A stretch of 64,000 bases of DNA, from the NCBI RefSeq assembly GCF_902168065.1, contig NZ_LR655698.1:20964-84963 (forward strand). Reading direction: 5' to 3'. The notes under the pieces are model-generated. The model was not told the DNA's origin. It saw only the letters and a program-made list of their open reading frames with translations, and searched no databases. This document shows positions 26,415 through 36,635 of the stretch, piece after piece. Both the position numbers and the translations under genes were made by a program. Numbering within the stretch: position 1 is the stretch's first letter; every line of letters begins with the position of its first letter. The DNA comes from Mycobacterium tilburgii (GTDB lineage: Bacteria; Actinomycetota; Actinomycetes; Mycobacteriales; Mycobacteriaceae).

Positions 26415-27989
26415 ATGAGACGGCTCCACAGGCCCGCAGCGACGCTGCTCCCGTTGACCGTCGCCGTGACCACGCTGCTTACCGCCTGCATCCCGGGCCT
26501 GCCCGCCGAACCGCGCTTCGCGACCAACTCCGGCGCGCGCCCGCAGGGCGCGGCCACGACCAAACCACCGCCGGCCGGCCCGCCCCCGATCGCCGCACCC
26601 AAGAACGACCTGCCGTGGCACGACTGCACCACGCGGGTGTTCACCGACACCGGCATCCGGCCCGCCCCCGGCGGGATTCAGCTGGATTGCGCGAACTACG
26701 ACGCCGACCTCGATCCGGTCAACGGCGGATCGGGAACGGTGAGTATCGGTGTGGTGCGCGCCCGATCGAGTCAGACCCCGAAGGACGCCGGGCCTATCGT
26801 CTTCACCACCGGCTCCGACCTGCCGTCATCGGCGCAGCTGCCGGTCTGGCTGTCCCGGGCCGGAGGCGACGTGTTGGCCACCCACCCGATCGTCGCCGTG
26901 GACCGGCGGGGCATCGGCATATCCAGCCCGATCGACTGCCGGGACCACTTCGATCGCCAGGCCATGCGCGATCAGGCACAGTTCCAGACCGGCGACGACC
27001 CCGTCGCCAACCTGTCCGACATCTCCAACACCGCGACGACCAACTGCACCGAAGCGATCGCACCCGAGGATAGCGCCTACGACAATTTCCACGCCGCCTC
27101 AGACATCGAGCGGCTGCGCAGCCTGTGGGACGTGCCGTCGGTGGCGCTGCTGGGCATCGGCAACGGCGCCCAGGTCGCGCTGGCCTACGCCTCGTCGCGG
27201 CCCGACAAGGTCGCCCGGCTGATCCTCGACTCGCCGGTTGCGTTGGGAGTCAACGCCGAAGCGGCGGCCGAACAACAGGTCAAGGGCCAGCAGGCCGCCC
27301 TCGACGCGTTCGCCGCGCAGTGTGTGGCGGTGAACTGCGCGCTGGGGGCCGATCCCAAGGGCGCCGTCAACGACCTGCTGGCCGCCGCCCGGGCCGGTCG
27401 AGGCCCTGGCGGCGCCTCGCTGGCCGAGCTCGCCAACGCCATCACCGCCGCGCTGGGCTTCCCGTCCGGCGGGCGAGTGAACGCGACGACCAGCCTGGCC
27501 AACGCGCTGGCCGCGGCCCGCGGCGGCGATGTCAATCAGCTGACCAGCCTGATCAACCACGCTGATGCCACCCGTGACACCGACGGCCAGTTCGTCAACA
27601 CCTGCAGCGACACGATCAACCGCCCGACCCCGGACCGGATCCGCGAGCTCGTTGTGTCCTGGGGCAAGCTCTATCCGCAGTTCGGCACCGTCGCCGCGCT
27701 CAACCTGGTCAAGTGCGTGCACTGGCCCACCATCTCGCCGCCGGCACCGCCGAAGGACCTCAAGGTCGACGTCGTCCTGCTGGGTGTGCAGAACGACCCG
27801 ATCGTCGGCAACGAAGGCGTCGCCCAAACCGCGGCCGCCGTCATCAACGCCGGCGCGGCCAACCGGCGGGTGATGTGGCAGGGCATCGGGCACGGTGCGA
27901 GCATCTACCCGACGTGCGCGGTTCCGCCACTCGTCGGGTATCTCAACAGCGGCAAGCTGCCCGCAACCGACACCTACTGTCCCGCCTGA
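26415..27989 (+). CDS. Secreted lipoprotein of the α/β-hydrolase (tripeptidyl aminopeptidase-like) family (Rv2672-like)
   Basis: A 524-residue exported protein. The N-terminus MRRLHRPAATLLPLTVAV leads to a lipobox LTAC (Cys about 27), then a proline/alanine linker and an α/β-hydrolase domain from about residue 60. VAVDRRGIGISSPIDCRD matches the family's 'DqRGtG.S' block. The nucleophile elbow reads GIGNG (247–251), where GxSxG is expected, so the usual catalytic Ser is absent at that place. A C-terminal TAP-like domain follows, ending GHGASIYPTCAVPPLVGYLN. Rv2672 is annotated as a possible secreted protease. Here it may be noncatalytic or use another residue. Intact. Confidence 0.82.
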   Translation: MRRLHRPAATLLPLTVAVTTLLTACIPGLPAEPRFATNSGARPQGAATTKPPPAGPPPIAAPKNDLPWHDCTTRVFTDTGIRPAPGGIQLDCANYDADLDPVNGGSGTVSIGVVRARSSQTPKDAGPIVFTTGSDLPSSAQLPVWLSRAGGDVLATHPIVAVDRRGIGISSPIDCRDHFDRQAMRDQAQFQTGDDPVANLSDISNTATTNCTEAIAPEDSAYDNFHAASDIERLRSLWDVPSVALLGIGNGAQVALAYASSRPDKVARLILDSPVALGVNAEAAAEQQVKGQQAALDAFAAQCVAVNCALGADPKGAVNDLLAAARAGRGPGGASLAELANAITAALGFPSGGRVNATTSLANALAAARGGDVNQLTSLINHADATRDTDGQFVNTCSDTINRPTPDRIRELVVSWGKLYPQFGTVAALNLVKCVHWPTISPPAPPKDLKVDVVLLGVQNDPIVGNEGVAQTAAAVINAGAANRRVMWQGIGHGASIYPTCAVPPLVGYLNSGKLPATDTYCPA

Positions 27990-28026
27990 CACGGTCGAGG
28001 GGTTTCCTCGGGGAAGCGTCGCTGCG

Positions 28027-29340
28027 GTGTACGGTGCGCTGGTGACGCCAGCTGATTCGACCCGGGCCGGCTTGCGTGATTCGGTGCTGGCCACCTTCCG
28101 TCCCCGCTCCGGACCGCCCAGCACGGCGACGATGCTGCGGTCCGCGCTGTGGCCGATCGCCATCTTTTCGGTGCTACACCGCAGCATCATCCTGACGCTC
28201 AACGGCAACATCACCGACGACTTCAGGCCGGTGTACCGCGCGGTCCTCAACTTCCGCAACGGCTGGGACATCTACAACGAGCACTTCGACTACGTCGACC
28301 CGCACTACCTGTACCCGCCCGGCGGCACCCTGCTGATGGCGCCGTTCGGCTATCTGTCGTTCACGCCGTCGCGGTATCTGTTCATCCTGATCAACACCGT
28401 CGCGATCCTGATCGCCTGGTACCTGCTGCTGCGGCTGTTCAATTACATGCTCGCGTCGGTGGCCGCGCCTGCCCTGCTGCTGGCCATGTTCTGCACCGAG
28501 AGCGTGACCAGCACGCTGGTGTTCACCAACATCAACGGCTGCGTCCTGCTGGCCGACGTGTTGTTCCTGCGCTGGCTGCTGGACGGAAAGGTCGGGCACC
28601 AGTGGTGGGCGGGGCTGGCGATCGGCCTGACGCTCACCCTCAAACCCGTGCTGGGTCCGCTGCTGCTGCTGCCCCTGCTCAACCGGCAGTGGCGGGCGCT
28701 GATCCCCGCCTTCGTCGTGCCCGCGGTCATCAACGCGGTCGCCTGGCCGCTGGTCAGTGACCCGATGGACTTCGTCACCAAGACGCTGCCGTACATCGGC
28801 GGCACCCGCGACTACTTCAACAGCTCGATCGAGGGCAACGGCGTCTACTTCGGCCTGCCCACCTGGCTGATCATGTTCCTGCGAATTCTGTTCGTTCTTA
28901 TCACGATCGGCGCGCTGTGGCTGCTGTACCGCTACTACCGCACCCAGGACCCGCTGTTCTGGTTCACCAGCTCCTCGGGCGTGCTGCTGCTGTGTTCCTG
29001 GCTGGTGTTGCCGCTGGCCCAGGGCTACTACTCGATGATGCTGTTCCCATTCCTGATGACCGTGGTGCTGCCGAATTCGCTGATCCGCAACTGGCCGGCC
29101 TGGCTCGGCGTCTACGGCTTTCTGACGCTGGACGACTGGCTGATCTACCGGTTCATGCGGTACGGCCGCGCACTGCACTACCTCAAGATCACCTACGGGT
29201 GGTCGCTGCTGCTGATCGTCGCGTTCACGGTGCTGGTCTTCCGATACCTGGACGCCAAGATGGAGGACCGGCTGGACGAGGGCCTGGATCCAGCCTGGCT
29301 GACCGACGAGCGTGACGCGCGTCAGTTTGATCCACGCTAG
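28027..29340 (+). CDS. aftC: α-(1→3)-arabinofuranosyltransferase AftC
   Basis: A 437-residue integral membrane GT-C/GT87 glycosyltransferase that adds α-1,3-linked arabinofuranose branches to arabinogalactan and lipoarabinomannan using decaprenyl-phosphoryl-arabinose. Very similar to Rv2673. The periplasmic first loop carries the catalytic aspartates in NITDDFRPVYRAV, followed by DYVDPHYLYPPGGTLLMAPF. About ten hydrophobic helices follow, then a charged tail. GTG 28027 aligns with the M. tuberculosis start (MYGALVTxAD). The stop at 29340 is only 9 bases before msrB. Intact. Confidence 0.92.
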   Translation: MYGALVTPADSTRAGLRDSVLATFRPRSGPPSTATMLRSALWPIAIFSVLHRSIILTLNGNITDDFRPVYRAVLNFRNGWDIYNEHFDYVDPHYLYPPGGTLLMAPFGYLSFTPSRYLFILINTVAILIAWYLLLRLFNYMLASVAAPALLLAMFCTESVTSTLVFTNINGCVLLADVLFLRWLLDGKVGHQWWAGLAIGLTLTLKPVLGPLLLLPLLNRQWRALIPAFVVPAVINAVAWPLVSDPMDFVTKTLPYIGGTRDYFNSSIEGNGVYFGLPTWLIMFLRILFVLITIGALWLLYRYYRTQDPLFWFTSSSGVLLLCSWLVLPLAQGYYSMMLFPFLMTVVLPNSLIRNWPAWLGVYGFLTLDDWLIYRFMRYGRALHYLKITYGWSLLLIVAFTVLVFRYLDAKMEDRLDEGLDPAWLTDERDARQFDPR

Positions 29341-29343
29341 CGT
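29338..29343 (+). promoter_or_regulatory. Putative -10 element for msrB inside the aftC stop
   Basis: TAGCGT overlaps the aftC stop codon and lies six bases before the msrB ATG. It would allow leaderless msrB expression independent of aftC. Inferred. Confidence 0.4.
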
Positions 29344-29349
29344 AGATGG

Positions 29350-29775
29350 ATGACTTCCTCCGACTTGTCGCAGCCCAAGATCCAGCTGACCGATGACGAG
29401 TGGCGCAAGAAGCTCACACCCGACGAGTTCCAGGTGTTGCGTTGCGCCGGCACCGAGCGGCCGTTCACCGGTGAATACACCGACACCAAAACCCAGGGCA
29501 TCTACAAGTGCCGGGCCTGTGGGGCGGAGTTGTTCCGCAGCACCGAGAAATTCGACTCGCACTGCGGCTGGCCGTCGTTCTTCGACCCGGCCAACTCCTA
29601 TGCGGTGACCCTGCGTCCCGATCACTCGTTCGGCGCCACCCGCACCGAGGTGCTCTGCGCGAACTGCCACAGCCACCTCGGCCACGTGTTCGCCGGCGAG
29701 GGCTACCCGACGCCGACCAACCAGCGGTACTGCATCAACTCGATCTGCCTGCGGCTGGTGCCGACGGAAAGCTAG
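29350..29775 (+). CDS. msrB: Peptide-methionine (R)-S-oxide reductase
   Basis: A 141-residue MsrB that repairs methionine-R-sulfoxide in proteins using thioredoxin. All hallmarks are present: two zinc CxxC pairs (C54/C57 and C103/C106), [13 protein letters not shown], the HSHLGHVF strand and the catalytic Cys128 in RYCINS. Length agrees with Rv2674. The four-base overlap with the end of the methyltransferase remnant on the opposite strand is convergent. Intact. Confidence 0.94.
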   Translation: MTSSDLSQPKIQLTDDEWRKKLTPDEFQVLRCAGTERPFTGEYTDTKTQGIYKCRACGAELFRSTEKFDSHCGWPSFFDPANSYAVTLRPDHSFGATRTEVLCANCHSHLGHVFAGEGYPTPTNQRYCINSICLRLVPTES

Positions 29776-30538
29776 GGCGCGGCGCGGTCAATCGACGCGG
29801 GTGGCACCTCCCAGAACGGCGCGTGCGCCGGCACCCCGTCGAGCCACGGCTCGATGACGCGGAACCGTTCAAGCAACTCCTCGGCCTGCCCGACCACGTC
29901 GGGATTGCGCGCGGCCATCAGCTCGATGCTCTCGACGCTGACGTTGACCCGTTGGGTCGTGGTGCCCAGATAAGTGATCTCCCAGCCGCCGGCCGGCATC
30001 ACCTCGCGAAAGTCGTTCTCGGACAACGACCGAAGCATCTTGAAATCGTTGACGTTGTGTTCGCCGAACTCGAACATGTACAGCCGCCGCGCCCGGCTTG
30101 GTGGCGCGATGCAGCGCCTGCACGTAAGACTGCCTAAGCTCGGGCTCGGTGCTGAAGGTGTGGTAGAAGGCGCAGTCGACGACGGTGTCGAACCGATTCT
30201 CCAACCCTTCCAGCGTTGGTGGCGTCGACCAACTAGAAAGTGACTTGACACACCGGCCTTCGGGCGTTCTCGCGGGCTCGTTCCAGCGCCGCCGCCGACC
30301 CGTCGATGCCGGTCGCCGAGTAGCCTTGGAGGCGTAGTAGATCGCGTGATGGCCGGGGCCGGTGCCCGAGTCGCGCACCTCTCCCTTGATCGCGCCCAGC
30401 GCGACCAGTTGCTGGACCACCGGCTGCGGGCCGCCGATGTCCCAGGGGATGGCGGTGGGCAGGCCGTGCGACGTCCGCTGGTCGCGGTAGGCACCCTCGA
30501 AGCGGGCGGGGTTGTGGGGGTAGAATATAGTTGTCATG
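29772..30538 (-). pseudogene. SAM-dependent methyltransferase (Rv2675c-like), multiple frameshifts
   Basis: From ATG 30538: IFYPHNPARFEGAYRDQR and the motif-I region DSGTGPGHHAIYYASK. The next part, GLENRFDTVVDCAFYHTFST, needs a different frame, as does RLYMFEFGEHNVNDFKML to the end at 29772. At least three shifts between about 30090 and 30330 remove the SAM pocket. Its ATG overlaps the hemQ stop, so it was the last gene of hemE–hemY–hemQ. Confidence 0.8.
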
Positions 30539-31229
30539 GCAGCGCGTTCACCAACTGCTCGACGGGCACCCGGGGGCCGGTGAAGAACGGCGCCTCCTCC
30601 CGGGTGTGCCGACGGGCGTCGGTGGCGCGAAGCTCCCGCATCAGGTCGACGATGCGGTGCAACTCGGGCGCTTCGAAGGCCAGGATCCATTCGTAGTCAC
30701 CGAGCGCGAACGCGGGCACCGTGTTCGCCCGCACGTCCTTGCATTCGCGGGCGGCCATGCCGTGTTCAGCGAGCATGCGGCGACGTTCCTCGTCGGGCAG
30801 CAGGTACCACTCGTAAGACCGCACGAACGGGTAAACGCAGATGTAATTGCCGGGTTCCTCGCCCGCCAAGAACGCCGGGATGTGGCTCTTGTTGAACTCC
30901 GCCGGCCGGTGCAGCGCCACGCTGCTCCACACCGGCGAGCTCACCTGCCCCAGCGTGGTGGTGCGCCGGAAATCGGCGTAGGTCGCCTGGAGCGCCTCGA
31001 CGCGCTCGGCGTGCGTCCAGATCATGAAGTCGGCGTCGGCGCGCAGGCCCGCGACGTCGTAGAGGCTGCGCACCACCACCCCGCGTTCTTTCTGCTGCTT
31101 GAGGAACCGGGTGGTCTCGTCGATCACGGCGTCGCGCTGGTCCCCCAATTCGCCGGGCTCCACCGAGAACACCGAGAACATCAGATACCGGATCGTCGAG
31201 TTGAGCGCGTCAAAGTCGATCTTGGCCAT
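30534..31229 (-). CDS. hemQ: Coproheme decarboxylase HemQ (chlorite-dismutase family)
   Basis: A 231-residue HemQ, the final enzyme of the coproporphyrin-dependent haem pathway of actinobacteria: it oxidatively decarboxylates coproheme to haem b with peroxide. Like Rv2676c it has the two ferredoxin-like halves. The catalytic tyrosine is probably Y133 in [15 protein letters not shown], and the proximal histidine H156 in [15 protein letters not shown] 31229 follows the hemY stop by five bases, and the stop overlaps the next start (ATGA). Intact, in an operon with its upstream partners. Confidence 0.93.
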   Translation of the reverse strand: MAKIDFDALNSTIRYLMFSVFSVEPGELGDQRDAVIDETTRFLKQQKERGVVVRSLYDVAGLRADADFMIWTHAERVEALQATYADFRRTTTLGQVSSPVWSSVALHRPAEFNKSHIPAFLAGEEPGNYICVYPFVRSYEWYLLPDEERRRMLAEHGMAARECKDVRANTVPAFALGDYEWILAFEAPELHRIVDLMRELRATDARRHTREEAPFFTGPRVPVEQLVNALP

Positions 31230-31234
31230 GAGAC

Positions 31235-32611
31235 CTATCGTGCCACTTCCGTGCCGGAGCCCTCGGTGGCCCTGATCACGCGCTCGGCGGCCTTGCCCGC
31301 GGCGCCGACACACGCCGGCACGCCGATCCCGTCGAGGAAGCTGCCGGCCACCGCAAGGGTCGGCGGCAGGCCGTCGAGCAGCTCGGCGACCACGGCGGCA
31401 TGTCCCGGCCCGTACTGCGGCATCGCGTCGATCCAGCGCTGCACCCGCGCATCGACGGGCTCGACGCGCAGACCGAACACCGTGGCGAGGTCCTCAGCCG
31501 CCCACACCAACAGTTCGCGGTCGGTGGCGGTGACGGCCAAGTCGTCACCGAACCGCCCGAACGACACGCGCAGGAACGCCAGCTCGCCCGGCATCTCCCA
31601 TTTGCGCGACGACAGTGTGATCGCTTTGCCGCGCAACGTTTCTCCGGTGGCGACCAGCACACCCGAGCACTCCGGGAACGCCGTGTCGCCCGGCACCGCG
31701 AGGGCGACCACCACCGACGACGCGCTGACGATCCGCCGCGCGGCCGCGCAGCTCTGCGCGGCAACGCCGTCGAGCAGGCCCGCCAGCCGCGGGGCGGGCA
31801 CGGCCAGGATCACCGCGTCGGCGTCCCAGTGCGCGCCGGTGTCGTCGCGCAGCATCCAACCCCGCTCGCCGAACTCGAGCCGGTCGACGGCCGCGCACAC
31901 CCAGCTCACCCGGGCGCGGGCGGCGAGTTCGTCAACCAGCACCCGGAAGCCGCCGTCCAGCGCGCCGAACACCGGCGCCCCCGTCGCCGGCGGCAGCCCC
32001 TGCCGGCTCGCGTCGGTCAGGCTGGTGGCGCCGCGATCCAGCGCGGCCGCAACCGTGGGGGCCGCGGCGCGCAACCCGATCGTGGCGGCCGAGCCCGCGT
32101 ACACCCCGCTCAGCAGCGGGTCCACCGACCGGGCCACCGTCTGCTCACCGAACCGCTCGCACACCAATTCGGCTGTGGCGGTATCACTTCCGGGCCGCCA
32201 GTCGATCGGCCGGTCCGGCTCGGCGTCGATGCGCGCGACGGTGGCGTCGTCGACGAGTCCGGCCACCGAGACCGACGACGACGGGATCCCGACCACCGTG
32301 CCCGCCGGCAGCGGGTGCAGCCGCCGCTGGCTGTAGAGCAGCGGCCGGGCCCCGGTGGTGCCGAGTTGGCGGTCGGACAGGCCCAGCTCGGCCAGCAGCG
32401 CCGGCATCTCGGCACGGCGCAGCACGAACGCCTCGGCGCCCAGGTCCATCGGCCGTCCGCCGACCTGCTCGGTGCGCAAGATCCCGCCGAGTTTCGCGGC
32501 CGGCTCGAACAGGGTAATGTTCGCGTCGTCGCCGACGGCCACGCGCAGCCGGTAAGCCGCCGTTAGGCCCGAAATTCCGCCGCCCACAACAGAATACGAG
32601 TTCGTGGTCAT
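31235..32611 (-). CDS. hemY: Coproporphyrinogen/protoporphyrinogen oxidase HemY
   Basis: A 458-residue FAD enzyme that converts coproporphyrinogen III to coproporphyrin III in Gram-positives and actinobacteria (Rv2677c). The N-terminal FAD loop is [19 protein letters not shown], with [20 protein letters not shown] after it. The C-terminal FAD segment is NLAVAG-like ([19 protein letters not shown]). ATG 32611 overlaps the hemE stop (ATGA), giving translational coupling. The open frame extends upstream into hemE but only as antisense-composition sequence. No membrane helix; peripheral membrane protein. Intact. Confidence 0.93.
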   Translation of the reverse strand: MTTNSYSVVGGGISGLTAAYRLRVAVGDDANITLFEPAAKLGGILRTEQVGGRPMDLGAEAFVLRRAEMPALLAELGLSDRQLGTTGARPLLYSQRRLHPLPAGTVVGIPSSSVSVAGLVDDATVARIDAEPDRPIDWRPGSDTATAELVCERFGEQTVARSVDPLLSGVYAGSAATIGLRAAAPTVAAALDRGATSLTDASRQGLPPATGAPVFGALDGGFRVLVDELAARARVSWVCAAVDRLEFGERGWMLRDDTGAHWDADAVILAVPAPRLAGLLDGVAAQSCAAARRIVSASSVVVALAVPGDTAFPECSGVLVATGETLRGKAITLSSRKWEMPGELAFLRVSFGRFGDDLAVTATDRELLVWAAEDLATVFGLRVEPVDARVQRWIDAMPQYGPGHAAVVAELLDGLPPTLAVAGSFLDGIGVPACVGAAGKAAERVIRATEGSGTEVAR

Positions 32612-33657
32612 AACGAGTGAACCAGGGACACCAGGTTGGTCAGCACACCGGGATCGGTTTCGGGCAATACACCGTGGCCGAGGTTGAAGACATGGCCCGC
32701 GACACCAGCGTCGACGGCGCGGCGTCCGTCGTCGACGACGGCCCGCGCGGCCCGTTGGACCACCGGCCAGCCGGCCAGCGCCACCACCGGATCGAGGTTG
32801 CCCTGCAGCGCCCTGCCGGGCCCCACCCGGGCGGCGGCATCGGTGAGCGACGTTCGCCAGTCCACACCGACGACGGTCGCGCCCGCTTCGCCCATCGCGC
32901 CGAGCAACTCGGCCGTCCCGACACCGAAATGCGTCATCGGCAGGCCGTATTCGGCCAGCGTCGCGAAGACGCGGGCGCTGTGCGGCAGCACGTATTGGCG
33001 GTAGTCGGCCAGCGACAGCGTTCCCACCCACGAGTCGAACACCTGAACGGCGTCCACCCCCGCGTGGATCTGCCCGCGCAGGAACTCCACCGTGAGGTCG
33101 GTCAGCTTCGACATCAACGCGTGCCAGCTCGCCGGCTCGGCCAGCATCATCGCCTTGGTGCGGGCGTGATTTCGGCTGGGCCCACCCTCGACGAGATAGG
33201 ACGCCAGCGTGAACGGCGCCCCCGCGAAACCGATCAGCGGGACGTCGCCCAACGCGTCGACCAGTAGCGAAACGGCCCGGCATACCGGCTGAATCGCTTG
33301 CAGTTCAAGGGGTTTAATGCTGGAGATGTCGGCGTCGGTGCGGATCGGGTGGGCGATCACCGGGCCGACGTCGGCGACGATGTCCAGGTAGATGCCGGCG
33401 GCGCGCAGCGGTACCACGATGTCGGAGAACAGAATCGCGGCGTCCACGTCGTGGCGACGGACCGGCTGCAGGGTGATTTCGCAGACCACCTCCGGCTCGA
33501 GACACGCCGCCAGCATGGTGTGATGCCGACGCAGCTCCCGGTATTCGGGCAGCGAGCGACCGGCCTGGCGCATGAACCACACCGGCACCCGGCCGGGTTT
33601 GCGGCCGGTGACCGCCGCCAGGTAGGGCGACTCGGGCAATTCACGACGGGTGCTCAT
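32608..33657 (-). CDS. hemE: Uroporphyrinogen decarboxylase HemE
   Basis: A 349-residue UROD that turns uroporphyrinogen III into coproporphyrinogen III by four decarboxylations. Both family signatures are visible: [16 protein letters not shown] (R30, R34) and [10 protein letters not shown] with the essential Asp79. [17 protein letters not shown] and [13 protein letters not shown] follow. ATG 33657 gives the normal length (Rv2678c 357). First gene of hemE–hemY–hemQ, divergent from echA15, about 80 bp apart. Intact. Confidence 0.94.
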   Translation of the reverse strand: MSTRRELPESPYLAAVTGRKPGRVPVWFMRQAGRSLPEYRELRRHHTMLAACLEPEVVCEITLQPVRRHDVDAAILFSDIVVPLRAAGIYLDIVADVGPVIAHPIRTDADISSIKPLELQAIQPVCRAVSLLVDALGDVPLIGFAGAPFTLASYLVEGGPSRNHARTKAMMLAEPASWHALMSKLTDLTVEFLRGQIHAGVDAVQVFDSWVGTLSLADYRQYVLPHSARVFATLAEYGLPMTHFGVGTAELLGAMGEAGATVVGVDWRTSLTDAAARVGPGRALQGNLDPVVALAGWPVVQRAARAVVDDGRRAVDAGVAGHVFNLGHGVLPETDPGVLTNLVSLVHSL

Positions 33658-33739
33658 CGGTGTCAATGCTGCCACGCTGCCGGTTTGGCGCCCAGACGGC
33701 GGCCCGGGGCCCCTGAACGCGCTGCGTACCATCGACCTC

Positions 33740-34562
33740 GTGCCCGTAGCCCCCGCCCTCCGTCAATTACGACGAATTCCCCAGCCTTCGCTTCGAACGG
33801 GCCGACGTCACCGGCCTGGACGGCGTCCTGACGCTAGGTTTGGACGCCCCGGGGCTGAACTCGGTCGGCCCACAGATGCACCGCGACCTGGACGATGTCT
33901 GGCCGACGATCAACCGCGATCCCAACGTGCGGGCGGTCCTGGTCCGTGGCGAAGGCAAGGCGTTCTCCTCCGGCGCCAGCTTCGACTTGATCGCGGAGAC
34001 CATCGGCGACTACGAGGGCCGGCTGCGCATCATGCGCAAGGTCCGCGACATGGTGCTCAACATGGTCAATTTCGACAAGCCGGTGGTCTCGGCCATCCGT
34101 GGCCCCGCCGTCGGCGCCGGCCTGGTGATAGCCCTGCTGGCCGACATCTCGGTGGCCGGGCAGACCGCCAGACTCATAGACGGGCACACCAAACTCGGGG
34201 TGGCGGCTGGCGACCACGCGGCCATCTGCTAGCCGTTGCTGATCGGCATGGCCAAGGCCAAGTACTACCTGATTACCTGCGACACGCTGCTGGGCGAGGA
34301 GGCCGAGCGCATCGGCCTGGTTTCGGTGTGCGTCGACGATGACAACGTGATGGCGACGGCCAGCCGGATCGCCGGCGACCTGGCGCAGGGCGAGCAAAAC
34401 GCAATCCGCTGGACCAAGCACAGCCTCAACCACTGGTATCGCATGTTCGCGCCCGCCTTCGAGACGTCGCTGGGCTTGGAGTTCCTCAGTTTCAGTAGCC
34501 CCGACGTGCAGGAAGGACTGGCCGCGCATCGCGAGAAACGCCCGGCGCGGTTCACCCGATAA
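33740..34562 (+). pseudogene. echA15: Enoyl-CoA hydratase EchA15-like, frameshift plus nonsense
   Basis: From GTG 33740 the first five codons fit, but a run of five C (33750–33754, four expected) shifts the frame. The body then reads [35 protein letters not shown] (oxyanion loop) and [24 protein letters not shown] at 34230–34232 replaces the expected Trp between DHAAIC and [17 protein letters not shown]. The rest to ARFTR is clean to 34562. Crotonase-type β-oxidation enzyme, Rv2679 equivalent, dead by two small mutations. Confidence 0.85.
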
Positions 34563-34744
34563 ATGCACCCTGATTGGGGCCGACGGCATATGGTCACGGG
34601 CTGGCGGAGCCCCGGTAATAGCTTGGTCGCGCCGGGCTTGACAGCGGCGCGCCTGTCGCGGCGGGTCAGGCGATGGGTCTAGCGTCGATCCTTGTGACCC
34701 GCGCACACGACAATGCGGACCGGAGGCGAAGAGGAGGGTCGGCA

Positions 34745-35326
34745 GTGACCTCAGTCGAACCGGCCCCGTTCCGCGAGGCGGTGGCGGCGATGAAGGCAGT
34801 GCACGCCAGGCCGGAGATCGAGCTCGGCCCCATACGCCCCCCACAGCGCCTGGCACCGTTCAGCTACGCCCTCGGCGCCGAGGTTAAGAACCCCGACCTC
34901 GACATCGTGCCGGAACGGTCCGAGGGCGACGCGTTCGGCCGGTTGATCCTGCTGCACGACCCGGACGGCGCCGACGCCTGGGACGGCACCATCCGGCTGG
35001 TGGCCTACATCCAGGTCGATCTGGACTCGCACGAGGTCGTCGACCCGCTGCTGCCCGAGGTGGCGTGGAGCTGGCTGGTCGAAGCACTGGAATCGCGGAC
35101 CGACCAGATGACCGCCCTCGGAGGCACCGTCACCGCCACTACGTCGGTGCGCTACGGCGACATCTCCGGGCCACCGCGGGCCCACCAGCTCGAGCTACGG
35201 GCCTCCTGGACCGCGACCACACCGGCCGTCGGGGTGCATGTCGAGGCGTTCTGCGAGGTGCTAGAGCACGCCGCAGGCCTACCGCCGGCCGGGGTCACCG
35301 ACCTGAGCTCGCAATCACGCGCCTGA
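34745..35326 (+). CDS. DUF3000 protein (Rv2680-like)
   Basis: A 193-residue conserved actinobacterial protein, DUF3000. Segments include PEIELGPIRPPQRLAPFSYA, GDAFGRLILLHDPDGADAWD, RLVAYIQVDLDSHEVVDPLL. No catalytic motif or membrane segment. GTG 34745 has a clear GAGGAGG site about 8 bases upstream. It sits directly before the RNase D gene (1-base gap), as in M. tuberculosis, suggesting a shared role in RNA or a simple transcriptional link. Function unknown. Intact. Confidence 0.85.
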   Translation: MTSVEPAPFREAVAAMKAVHARPEIELGPIRPPQRLAPFSYALGAEVKNPDLDIVPERSEGDAFGRLILLHDPDGADAWDGTIRLVAYIQVDLDSHEVVDPLLPEVAWSWLVEALESRTDQMTALGGTVTATTSVRYGDISGPPRAHQLELRASWTATTPAVGVHVEAFCEVLEHAAGLPPAGVTDLSSQSRA

Positions 35327-35327
35327 T

Positions 35328-36635
35328 ATGCGCGAACCCGAGATCTCCGTGCCCGACGGCACCGCGCCCGACAGTTCCAGCTCCAACGGCGCTGCATCCG
35401 AGCCGGCGCCCGCTCCCCTGCTGCACCCGGCCGACGGGGTACCCGAGCTCTCGGTGACCGTCGAACAGATCGCCGACGCCGCGCGACTGCTGGACCGCGG
35501 GCACGGTCCGTTCGCGGTGGACGCCGAGCGGGCGTCGGGCTTCCGCTACTCCAACCGGGCCTACCTCATCCAGATCCGGCGCGCCGGGGTCGGCACCGTG
35601 CTGATCGACCCGGTCAGCCACGGCGCCGACCCGCTGACCGCGCTGCGGCCCGTCGCCGAGGTGCTCGGCACCGACGAATGGATCCTGCACGCGGCCGATC
35701 AGGATCTGCCCTGCCTGGCCGAGGTCGGCATGCACCCGCCCACGCTGTACGACACCGAGCTGGCCGGGCGGCTCGCCGGGTTCGAGCGGGTGAACCTGGC
35801 GGCGATGACCGAACGGCTGCTGGGCCACGGACTGGTCAAGGGCCACGGCGCGGCCGACTGGTCCAAACGCCCGCTACCCGCCGAGTGGCTCAACTACGCG
35901 GCACTGGACGTCGAACTGCTGGTGGAACTGCGCGCCGCGATCTCGGCCGTGTTGGCCGAACAAGGCAAAAGCGGTTGGGCCGCAGAGGAATTCGACTACC
36001 TGCGCGACGCCGGAAGCAAGGAGACCGCGCCGCGGCGCGACCGCTGGCGACGCACGTCGGGCATACACCGGGTGCGCGACCGCCGCGCCCTGGCCGCGGT
36101 GCGCGAGTTGTGGTCGGCGCGCGACAACATCGCCCAGCGCCGCGACATCGCGCCGCGCCGCATCCTGCCGGATTCGGCTATCGTCGACGCCGCGCTCGCC
36201 GATCCGAAAACGGTCGACGACCTGACCGCCTTGCCGGTGTTCGGCGGGCGCAACCAGCGGCGCAGCGCGGCGATGTGGCTGGCCGCGCTGCAGGCCGCGC
36301 GCGAGAGCCCCGAGCTGCCGGAGGACGCCGAACCGCTGAACGGACCGCCGCCGCCGGCCCGGTGGAGCAGGCGTAAACCGGAGGCGGCGGCCCGGCTGGA
36401 GGCGGCCCGGGCCGGGCTGTCGCAGCTGTCCGAACGGGTGCACGTGCCGACCGAGAACCTGGTCACACCGGACCTGGTGCGCCGGCTGTGCTGGGACTGG
36501 GAAGACACGCCCAACCCGCTCGAGGCGGTCGACGAGTTCCTATGCGCCGCCCAGGCGCGGGCGTGGCAACGCGAGCTGGTCGATCCTGTGCTGGCGACGG
36601 CGCTGCAGCCACCCCGCGACGACGACAAGGGCTAG
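35328..36635 (+). CDS. RNase D-type 3'–5' exoribonuclease with HRDC domain
   Basis: A 435-residue cytoplasmic exonuclease of the DEDDy class, Rv2681 equivalent. Exo [19 protein letters not shown] (D65, E67). Exo [19 protein letters not shown]. Exo [15 protein letters not shown] with the Tyr/Asp pair. An HRDC module ([20 protein letters not shown], about residues 255–330) should bind RNA. The N-terminal 30 residues are low-complexity Ser/Ala/Pro. Likely trims tRNA or rRNA ends. The start is one base after the DUF3000 stop; the 3' end overlaps dxs by four bases, convergent. Intact. Confidence 0.88.
   Translation: MREPEISVPDGTAPDSSSSNGAASEPAPAPLLHPADGVPELSVTVEQIADAARLLDRGHGPFAVDAERASGFRYSNRAYLIQIRRAGVGTVLIDPVSHGADPLTALRPVAEVLGTDEWILHAADQDLPCLAEVGMHPPTLYDTELAGRLAGFERVNLAAMTERLLGHGLVKGHGAADWSKRPLPAEWLNYAALDVELLVELRAAISAVLAEQGKSGWAAEEFDYLRDAGSKETAPRRDRWRRTSGIHRVRDRRALAAVRELWSARDNIAQRRDIAPRRILPDSAIVDAALADPKTVDDLTALPVFGGRNQRRSAAMWLAALQAARESPELPEDAEPLNGPPPPARWSRRKPEAAARLEAARAGLSQLSERVHVPTENLVTPDLVRRLCWDWEDTPNPLEAVDEFLCAAQARAWQRELVDPVLATALQPPRDDDKG

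Noticed and set aside
28174..29685. A 503-codon minus-strand frame opposite aftC and msrB
   Set aside because: Gln/His/Arg-rich shadow of the plus-strand genes; no known domain.
30531..32336. A 601-codon plus-strand frame opposite hemQ and hemY
   Set aside because: Low-complexity Arg/Ser/Pro translation; the minus-strand haem genes carry full signatures.
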